Source: Flavobacterium sp. UBA7665 (lineage in GTDB: Bacteria; Bacteroidota; Bacteroidia; Flavobacteriales; Flavobacteriaceae). From it: DNA of 5,401 bases. The DNA lies in assembly GCA_002483285.1 (NCBI GenBank), contig DLHP01000024.1, positions 1 to 5,401 of the forward strand, read 5' to 3'. This document shows, piece by piece, positions 1 through 4,079 of the stretch. The position numbers and the translations under genes were made by a program. A model generated the notes under the pieces. It had not been told where the DNA came from. It made no database searches and was given only the letters and a program-made list of their open reading frames with translations. Position 1 is the stretch's first letter; every line of letters starts with the position of its first letter.

Positions 1-57
1 GCGTAGCCGTGTCTAAAGTGAGCGCAAGCGAACGCGTCCAAAAGCGAAGCGTCTCTA
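1..57 (-). repeat. GCGAAGCG-type dispersed repeat at the 3' end of the DUF721 gene
   Basis: This stretch is built from the same TCTA/GCGAAGCG units as the array at 2025-2135. The 25 bases at 12-36 match 2107-2131 at 23 of 25 positions. A further AGCGAAGCG core lies at 43-51. Read on the minus strand, the repeat begins with TAGAGACGC, and its first three bases (57-55) are the stop codon of the DUF721 gene. The repeat runs off the left edge of the window, so its full length and any terminator beyond it cannot be seen. Confidence 0.8.
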
Positions 58-351
58 CCGCAAAACCACCGCCGTCACCACATCCCTTCTCAATTCCTCA
101 TTGATCATCCTAATGATCTTGTCCTTGCCGTAACTGAGTTCTTCGCGCAGGACTGCCGAGGTCAACTCGACATATAAGGTGTTGCCTTTAAGCACGACAT
201 TGCGGGTATACGTATTGACGCCGTTTCCCATGAGGTTTTTCCAGGCGTCTTTCACAGCGATTTGGTCTATGCCGGGTTGAAGTTTGTTCTTTTCGATGAT
301 TTCCTTGAGTACATCGCCAATGGAACCTTCGTTATTGCGCCTTTTTGCCAT
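55..351 (-). CDS. DUF721 / DciA-like protein (98 aa)
   Basis: This is a short single-domain protein of the DUF721 family. Recognisable features are a helical N-terminus (IGDVLKEIIEKNKL, about 11-24), the conserved tryptophan region around AWKNLMG (36-42), a beta hairpin (NTLYVELTS, 57-65) and the closing helix LREELSYGKDKIIRMINEEL (68-87). DUF721 includes DciA, the helicase loader of bacteria lacking DnaC/DnaI. Bacteroidetes lack DnaC, so a role in loading DnaB at replication initiation is plausible, but that is inference for this short version. The first 20 nt overlap the end of the upstream lipocalin-like gene in another frame, which suggests one transcript and coupled translation. The start ATG at 351 gives MAKRRN, a usual family N-terminus. 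The stop is UAG at 57-55 and is the first triplet of a dispersed repeat. Confidence 0.85.
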   Translation of the reverse strand: MAKRRNNEGSIGDVLKEIIEKNKLQPGIDQIAVKDAWKNLMGNGVNTYTRNVVLKGNTLYVELTSAVLREELSYGKDKIIRMINEELRRDVVTAVVLR

Positions 352-772
352 CGGGAAGTAAATTTATGGGTTGTGCCCTTTTGTAGTGGTACTCTTTTTT
401 GGAATTGTTTCGCGTGATGAGCTGGGCGTCTGATACCGACATGAGTTCTTCGTCCCACTTGGCGTAAGCCGTCAGGTAATGGAGTGTGTAAACTCCGCTT
501 TTTTGTGTCAGGCTGAGTTGTTCTGAACTGTCGTCTACAAGGAAAGTGCCGTCGAGCTGCGGGGTGACTTTTTTACGGAATCCCTTGTCGTTTTTAATTT
601 CGATATAATCATAGACCGTGCTCGACGTGTATTCTTTTTTGTTGCCGTCTGGGAAAACAACTTTTTCTATTTCCCAATAGCCGTTGATTTTAGCAACATC
701 GGCAGCCGAAACTTGCTTCTGGCATGACAGTGCGCTGAGACAGACGAGCGCGTAAAAAATCCAGTTTTTCAT
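332..772 (-). CDS. Small lipoprotein with lipocalin-like domain (146 aa)
   Basis: The N-terminus (1-17) is a typical lipoprotein signal: a short charged start, a hydrophobic stretch (WIFYALVCLSAL) and Cys17 after Ala-Leu-Ser. The mature protein would be lipid-anchored in the envelope. The rest looks like a small beta-barrel of lipocalin type. It opens with GYWEIEKVVFPDG (31-43), which carries the Gly-x-Trp signature of the first strand, and continues with alternating beta-strand segments (VYDYIEIK, GTFLVDD, YTLHYL, QLITRN). The ligand is unknown. The last codons (DGKKAQ, stop TAA at 334-332) overlap the DUF721 start by 20 nt on the same strand, so the two probably form a small operon. I recall a lipocalin-family gene beside DUF721 in other flavobacteria, which supports it being real. 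The fold assignment rests on the short GxW signature and strand pattern only. Confidence 0.75.
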   Translation of the reverse strand: MKNWIFYALVCLSALSCQKQVSAADVAKINGYWEIEKVVFPDGNKKEYTSSTVYDYIEIKNDKGFRKKVTPQLDGTFLVDDSSEQLSLTQKSGVYTLHYLTAYAKWDEELMSVSDAQLITRNNSKKEYHYKRAQPINLLPDGKKAQ

Positions 773-827
773 AGCCTAAAAATACGATTCTCGGCCGATA
801 TAAAAAGCACTCGTTTAAACTATTTAC

Positions 828-835
828 TACCTTTA
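828..835 (+). promoter_or_regulatory. Possible -7 element for the serine hydrolase gene
   Basis: TACCTTTA matches the Bacteroidetes -7 consensus TAnnTTTG except at the last base. It would start transcription near 841, about 20 nt before the ATG at 860. No clear TTG -33 element lies at the usual distance, so this is a weak call. The divergent spacer 773-859 also carries TATTTTTA on the minus strand (784-777), which would give an almost leaderless lipocalin transcript; this is equally uncertain. Confidence 0.3.
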
Positions 836-859
836 ACGTCCTAGCCTAAAATCCTGAAC

Positions 860-1939
860 ATGAAAACCATTCTCTATGCATTTGTCGCAGCCGTTTCTTT
901 TTTAAGCTGCAGTTCTTCGGATGAAAATCCAACGATTCCAATCCCAAATCCAACTCCTGCCGAAACCATGTACTTTCCACCACTTACTGGAAATATTTGG
1001 GAAACCAAAACCATCTCCGATCTCAACTGGCATGCCGAAGCGGTCCAGCCACTGCTCGACTACCTTGAGCTCAAACACACCAAGAGTTTTATGATCCTGG
1101 TCAACGGCAGGATTGTGTTTGAAAACTATTTCAACGGACATACGGCTACTTCACCTTGGTATTGGGCCAGCGCCGGAAAAACACTGACTTCATCGGTGAC
1201 CGGAATCGCGCAAAGCGAAAACCTGCTCAACATCAACAACAAAGTATCCGATTATATAGGAACCGGATGGACGAGCGCGCCTTTGGCCAAAGAAAACCTG
1301 ATTACTTGCAGGCATTTGCTCACGATGACTTCGGGAATCGACGATGCCTTGGGCGACAACGTCTCGCCAGCCAACCTGCAATACAAAGCCGACGCCGGTA
1401 CACGCTGGGCGTACCACAATGTATTTGTCAAACTACAGGACGTGGTAGCTGCAGCCAGCGGTCAAAGCTGGAGCGATTATTTCAATGTTAAACTGCGCGA
1501 TCGCATCGGAATGACCGGCGGATGGCTGACCTCCGGCGACAATATAGTGTATTGGAGCACTACCAAAAGTATGGCGCGATTCGGGCTGCTCATGCTCAAC
1601 AAAGGGAAATGGGACACCACACAGATTGTCCCTGAAGCCTTTTTTACCGAAGCCACGAATACCTCACAATCCATCAACCAGGCCTACGGTTATTTGTGGT
1701 GGCTCAACGGAAAAACAAGTTATCATTTGCCGCAAACGCAGTTCCAGTTTCCAGGCAGCATTATTCCGTCCGGGCCAAACGATATGTACATGGCTCTGGG
1801 GAAAAATGACCAGAAAATATACGTCGTTCCCAGCAAGAAGATGGTGGTGATCAGGATGGGTGATGCCGCGGATGCAGAAACGGCGGCACTGTCGGATTTT
1901 GATGAAGTATTGTGGCAGAAGATTAGCGCATTATTTTAG
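860..1939 (+). CDS. Lipoprotein serine hydrolase, beta-lactamase/CubicO (S12) family (359 aa)
   Basis: The first 17 residues are a lipoprotein signal ending at Cys17 (SFLSC), followed by a Ser/Pro/Asn-rich tether (18-36), so the enzyme is probably anchored in the envelope. The fold is that of class C beta-lactamases and DD-peptidases. The catalytic SxxK motif is SAGK (Ser104, Lys107). HLLTMTSGI (152-160) follows it. The second motif is Tyr185-His-Asn187 in WAYHNV. Supporting family landmarks are MARFGLLMLNKGKW (238-251), YGYLWWLNG (276-284) and QKIYVVPSKKMVVIRMG (318-334). Where the KTG or HxG third motif is expected, the sequence reads Lys315-Asn-Asp. Such proteins may act as esterases, peptidases or beta-lactamases; the substrate cannot be read from sequence. 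The gene is monocistronic, reads into the terminator at 1969-2008, and ends in a UAG (1937-1939) that begins a dispersed repeat. Confidence 0.9.
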   Translation: MKTILYAFVAAVSFLSCSSSDENPTIPIPNPTPAETMYFPPLTGNIWETKTISDLNWHAEAVQPLLDYLELKHTKSFMILVNGRIVFENYFNGHTATSPWYWASAGKTLTSSVTGIAQSENLLNINNKVSDYIGTGWTSAPLAKENLITCRHLLTMTSGIDDALGDNVSPANLQYKADAGTRWAYHNVFVKLQDVVAAASGQSWSDYFNVKLRDRIGMTGGWLTSGDNIVYWSTTKSMARFGLLMLNKGKWDTTQIVPEAFFTEATNTSQSINQAYGYLWWLNGKTSYHLPQTQFQFPGSIIPSGPNDMYMALGKNDQKIYVVPSKKMVVIRMGDAADAETAALSDFDEVLWQKISALF

Positions 1940-1956
1940 AACGCGCTACGCTTTAG
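1937..1956 (+). repeat. GCGAAGCG-type repeat unit at the 3' end of the serine hydrolase gene
   Basis: The 20 bases start with TAGAACGCG, continue CTACGC and end TTTAG. They are a diverged single unit of the family at 1-57 and 2025-2135, in opposite orientation on the + strand, which is the same orientation relative to the upstream gene. The first three bases are the gene's stop codon. Confidence 0.65.
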
Positions 1957-1968
1957 GCAAAAGGTCAA

Positions 1969-2008
1969 AAATAAAAATCCCGCTTCAATTGGAGCGGGAT
2001 TTTTATTT
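1969..2008. terminator. Bidirectional rho-independent terminator between convergent genes
   Basis: There is a perfect 16-bp inverted repeat: left arm 1969-1984, right arm 1993-2008, with an 8-nt loop (TCAATTGG). The core is ATCCCGCT/AGCGGGAT flanked by A-rich and T-rich arms, so each strand gives a GC-rich hairpin followed by a U-rich tail (ATTTTTATTT). It lies between the serine hydrolase gene (+) and ftsY (-), which converge here, and can end both transcripts. Confidence 0.92.
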
Positions 2009-2024
2009 CATACAATCTGGGTAG

Positions 2025-2135
2025 TCTATAGCGAAGCGTTTCTATAGCGAAGCGTTTCTATAGCGAAGCGTGTCTAAAGGCGCAGCCGCGTCTAAAGCGA
2101 AGCGTGTCTAAAGTGAGCGCCAGCAAACGCGTCTA
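2025..2135 (-). repeat. Array of six TCTA-headed GC-rich repeat units downstream of ftsY
   Basis: Read on the + strand the array has units at 2025-2040, 2041-2056, 2057-2072, 2073-2090, 2091-2106 and 2107-2131, each beginning TCTA, followed by a closing TCTA at 2132-2135. The first two units are identical (TCTATAGCGAAGCGTT) and the third differs only in the last base. The fifth begins TCTAAA, the fourth is a variant with GGCGCAGCCGCG, and the sixth is a 25-base form nearly identical to 12-36. On the minus strand the array starts with TAGACGCG, whose TAG is the ftsY stop codon. It lies between the ftsY stop and the shared terminator, so it would be transcribed as the ftsY 3' UTR. No coding potential is evident. 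Confidence 0.88.
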
Positions 2136-3113
2136 TTTAAAAAACGAATCCACAAACTCATACTTGTTGAATACTTGCAAATCCTGTATCCCTTCTCCTA
2201 CTCCAATATATTTCACCGGAATCTGGAACTGGTCTGAAATGCCAATGACTACACCGCCTTTAGCAGTGCCGTCGAGTTTGGTTACGGCAAGCGAGGTCAC
2301 TTCTGTAGCCGCAGTAAACTGTTTGGCTTGCTCAAAAGCATTTTGTCCGGTCGAACCGTCTAGTACGAGTAACACATCATGCGGTGCGTCTTCTATTACT
2401 TTTTGCATCACGCGCTTCACCTTGGTGAGTTCGTTCATGAGGTTGAGCTTGTTGTGGAGGCGGCCAGCGGTATCGATGATGACGATATCAGCATTTTGGG
2501 CGACGGCGCTTTGTAAGGTATCGAAAGCTACCGAAGCCGGATCGCTACCCATTTGTTGCTTGACGAGCGGAACCCCTACGCGATCGGCCCAAACCTGTAA
2601 CTGGTCTATGGCAGCGGCGCGGAAAGTGTCGGCGGCGCCGAGCACCACGTTATAACCTTGTTTTTTGAATTGGTAGGCGAGCTTGCCGATGGTGGTGGTT
2701 TTGCCTACGCCGTTGACACCCACTACCATGAGCACATAAGGTTTCTTATCGGCTGGTGCGGTGAACTGCGAGCCAACGCCCGAGTTGGTTTCTGACAGCA
2801 GCGCTGCGATTTCGTCACGCAGGATGCGGTTGAGTTCGTCGGTGCCGAGGTATTTGTCTTCGGCGACGCGCTTTTCTATGCGGGTGATGATTTTGAGGGT
2901 GGTTTCTACGCCGACATCGGAGCCGACGAGGACTTCTTCGAGATTATCAAGTACTTCATCGTCTACCTTAGATTTGCCGGCGACGGCTTTGGTGAGTTTG
3001 GAGAAGAAACTGGTTTTGGTTTGCTCAAGCCCTTTGTCGAGGGTTTCGCGGGCTTCTTCGGTGAAGTTGGCTTCCTTTTTTTCGGAGGAGAATAATTTTT
3101 TAAAAAAAGACAT
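2133..3113 (-). CDS. ftsY: FtsY, signal recognition particle receptor GTPase (326 aa)
   Basis: FtsY is the receptor for the signal recognition particle. It pairs with Ffh at the inner membrane and hands ribosome-nascent chain complexes to SecYEG. The order of parts is an amphipathic N-terminus (MSFFKKLFSS), the helical N domain (about 20-110) and the G domain with all five motifs: P-loop GVNGVGKTT (132-140), DTFRAAA (162-168), DTAGR (214-218), TKLDG (278-282) and the closing loop GVGEGIQDL (304-312). The long acidic A region of E. coli FtsY is absent, as in many bacteria, and the length fits such short forms. It follows the ribosomal-protein genes on the same strand but is separated from DUF4295 by a terminator and a repeat, so it probably has its own promoter. 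The C-terminus VDSFFK looks intact; the UAG stop (2135-2133) is contributed by the repeat array. Confidence 0.98.
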   Translation of the reverse strand: MSFFKKLFSSEKKEANFTEEARETLDKGLEQTKTSFFSKLTKAVAGKSKVDDEVLDNLEEVLVGSDVGVETTLKIITRIEKRVAEDKYLGTDELNRILRDEIAALLSETNSGVGSQFTAPADKKPYVLMVVGVNGVGKTTTIGKLAYQFKKQGYNVVLGAADTFRAAAIDQLQVWADRVGVPLVKQQMGSDPASVAFDTLQSAVAQNADIVIIDTAGRLHNKLNLMNELTKVKRVMQKVIEDAPHDVLLVLDGSTGQNAFEQAKQFTAATEVTSLAVTKLDGTAKGGVVIGISDQFQIPVKYIGVGEGIQDLQVFNKYEFVDSFFK

Positions 3114-3175
3114 AATTGAATTATGAATTATAAAATTTTAGATGACTTGAAATTTGCCGGTTATACTGATGACCT

Positions 3176-3279
3176 AGCCCGGATAGTAGCGGAAATCCTT
3201 TTGAAAAAAGGATTGCACGTAGCGTTAGCGAAGTGAAATCTCTTTTTTCAAAAGATTGCAGCGGATAGCCGGAATAGCT
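3176..3279. repeat. Structured inverted-repeat element in the probable ftsY leader
   Basis: The element folds into one long imperfect hairpin. Outer pairs are AGC 3176-3178 with GCT 3277-3279 and CCGG 3179-3182 with CCGG 3269-3272. The middle is a purine-rich internal loop in which AGCGGA-like sequence occurs on both sides (AGCGGAAAT near 3188-3196; AGCGGATAG near 3260-3268). The inner stem is a perfect 13 bp, 3198-3210 with 3242-3254, and continues as GATT/AATC and CAC/GTG up to the apical loop. The loop contains TAGCGAAG, as in the other repeat family of this window. I recall similar elements (AGCCCGGATAG...GCGGATAGCCGG) scattered in Flavobacterium genomes, so this is probably a dispersed family copy. 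Its function is unknown. Confidence 0.75.
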
Positions 3280-3280
3280 T

Positions 3281-3288
3281 CAAATATA
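3281..3288 (-). promoter_or_regulatory. -7 element, probable ftsY promoter
   Basis: The minus strand reads TATATTTG, a perfect match to the Bacteroidetes -7 consensus TAnnTTTG. It lies just downstream of the terminator that ends the rpmB operon and would place the transcription start near 3276, the outer edge of the hairpin element. A good TTG -33 element is not seen at the usual distance. If used, the ftsY mRNA would have a leader of about 160 nt containing the whole structured repeat. Confidence 0.5.
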
Positions 3289-3298
3289 TAAAATAAAA

Positions 3299-3324
3299 AA
3301 GCTACTTCCGAATGAAAGTAGCTT
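3299..3324 (-). terminator. Rho-independent terminator of the rpmB-rpmG-DUF4295 operon
   Basis: The minus strand reads AAGCTACTT, an 8-nt loop, then AAGTAGCTT followed by TTTTATTTTA. This is a 9-bp perfect stem with a U-rich tail. It starts 21 nt after the DUF4295 stop codon. The plus strand lacks a U tract, so it acts in this direction only. Confidence 0.88.
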
Positions 3325-3345
3325 ATCTATATAGGATGCGTTTGA

Positions 3346-3498
3346 TTATTTCTTTTTCAAGAATTCGTCTACGGCTTCTGGCGACATGATCGATTCTACG
3401 AAAGTATAAGCGCCAGTCTTTGGAGATTTCACCATTTTGATGGCTTTTGATAATCTCTTAGAAGCGGTTTGCAGGGTTGCTACGGTTTTCTTTGCCAT
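3346..3498 (-). CDS. DUF4295 protein, small basic probable ribosomal protein (50 aa)
   Basis: The translation begins MAKKTVATLQTASKRLSKAI and ends EAVDEFLKKK, with stop TAA at 3348-3346. It is a 50-residue, lysine-rich protein matching the DUF4295 family typical of Bacteroidetes, with the characteristic central stretch KMVKSPKTGAYTFVE (21-35). It sits 36 nt after rpmG and ahead of a terminator, so it is the last gene of the ribosomal-protein operon. Its basic composition and position suggest a ribosomal protein. I recall, without being able to check, that structural work on the Flavobacterium johnsoniae ribosome placed this family on the large subunit as bL38. The start ATG at 3498 is the only sensible one; the upstream leader is A/T-rich with no Shine-Dalgarno sequence. 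Confidence 0.9.
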   Translation of the reverse strand: MAKKTVATLQTASKRLSKAIKMVKSPKTGAYTFVESIMSPEAVDEFLKKK

Positions 3499-3534
3499 GA
3501 TTCAGTTTATAATGAAGTTAATTAAAACCTCGAA

Positions 3535-3717
3535 TTATTTAATTTCTTTGTGAACAGTTACTCTTTTCAAAACCGGGTTGAATTTTTTAATTTCCAAACG
3601 GTCTGGAGTATTTTTTTTGTTCTTGGTGGTGATGTATCTTGAAGTACCTGCAACGCCAGAGGCTTTGTGCTCAGTACACTCTAAAATTACCTGGATTCTG
3701 TTACCTTTCTTTGCCAT
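3535..3717 (-). CDS. rpmG: 50S ribosomal protein bL33 (60 aa)
   Basis: This is the small basic large-subunit protein bL33. The family signature is visible as MAKKGNRIQVILECTEHK (1-18), then GTSRYITTKNKKNTPDRLEIKKFNP (24-48) and VTVHKEIK at the end. Zinc-binding forms carry two CxxC pairs; here only Cys14 remains, so this is the zinc-independent (C-minus) type, as is usual in this phylum. It lies 24 nt after rpmB and 36 nt before DUF4295 on the same strand, consistent with cotranscription. Stop is TAA at 3537-3535. Confidence 0.97.
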   Translation of the reverse strand: MAKKGNRIQVILECTEHKASGVAGTSRYITTKNKKNTPDRLEIKKFNPVLKRVTVHKEIK

Positions 3718-3741
3718 TTTCTTTTATTTTATCGGGATTGC

Positions 3742-3984
3742 TTATTTAATAGAAATAAATCCGTCTTTAGCGGCTTTTTTCAAAACTGCAGCGATTCCGT
3801 TTTTGTTGATCGTTTTAATTGTAGAAGCAGCTACTCTTAACGTAATCCATCTGTCTTCTTCAGGAAGGTAGAAACGTTTTTTCACCAAGTTTACAGAAAA
3901 CTTTCTCTTAGTTTTATTCATAGCGTGGGAAACGTTGTTTCCTACCATCGCTCTTTTACCTGTAAGGTCGCAAACTCTTGACAT
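3742..3984 (-). CDS. rpmB: 50S ribosomal protein bL28 (80 aa)
   Basis: This is large-subunit protein bL28. The N-terminus MSRVCDLTGKRAMVGNNVSHAMNKTKR carries the family pattern C-x-x-T-GK followed by the NNVSHAxxKTKR segment that contacts rRNA. The body RFYLPEEDRWITLRVAASTIKTINKNG (37-63) and the basic C-terminus are typical. Only one N-terminal cysteine is present (Cys5), so no zinc ribbon. It is the first gene of the rpmB-rpmG-DUF4295 operon, with a promoter at 4021-4051. The leader before the ATG is A/T-rich, without a Shine-Dalgarno sequence. Confidence 0.98.
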   Translation of the reverse strand: MSRVCDLTGKRAMVGNNVSHAMNKTKRKFSVNLVKKRFYLPEEDRWITLRVAASTIKTINKNGIAAVLKKAAKDGFISIK

Positions 3985-4020
3985 TATGCTTATCTTTTAT
4001 CGTTATTCAAATCGAGGGTG

Positions 4021-4051
4021 CAAAGAAAAGAAAAATAAACCATTGCGCAAA
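4021..4051 (-). promoter_or_regulatory. Promoter of the rpmB-rpmG-DUF4295 operon
   Basis: On the minus strand a TTTG (4051-4048) is followed after exactly 19 nt by TTTCTTTG (4028-4021). This fits the Bacteroidetes arrangement TTG, about 19 nt, TAnnTTTG, with one mismatch (A to T) in the -7 box. Transcription would start near 4015, giving a leader of about 30 nt before the rpmB ATG at 3984. No terminator hairpin is seen between cinA and this promoter, so some read-through from cinA is possible. Confidence 0.65.
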
Positions 4052-4079
4052 TAAATATTTCAGATTTTTTTCTTTTTTT

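Noticed and set aside
1156..1491. Second plus-strand frame inside the serine hydrolase gene
   Set aside because: It is an alternative frame of a gene with intact catalytic motifs. The translation is Arg/Gln-rich without domain features.
1969..2008. Inverted repeat as a mobile-element terminal repeat
   Set aside because: It has an 8-nt loop, a GC core and A/U flanks between convergent genes, which is a standard bidirectional terminator. No transposase is present.
2025..2135. Possible CRISPR array
   Set aside because: Units are contiguous 16-25-mers without unique spacers, and there are no cas genes.
2104..2655. Plus-strand open frame of 183 codons across the ftsY region
   Set aside because: It lies antisense to ftsY, which has all GTPase motifs. 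The translation is low-complexity (Ser/Thr/Ala rich) and begins inside the repeat array, so it is a shadow frame.
2761..3126. Plus-strand open frame of 121 codons
   Set aside because: It is antisense to the FtsY N domain, Ser/Arg-rich, and has no recognisable domain.
3176..3279. Possible riboswitch or terminator for the ribosomal-protein operon
   Set aside because: No known riboswitch core is recognised. The hairpin is not followed by a U tract on either strand, and a proper terminator already lies at 3299-3324. It was kept as a structured repeat of unknown role.
3578..3871. Plus-strand open frame with a membrane-like translation
   Set aside because: It is antisense to rpmG and rpmB. The hydrophobic look comes from the complement of lysine-rich codons (AAA/AAG read as Phe/Leu).
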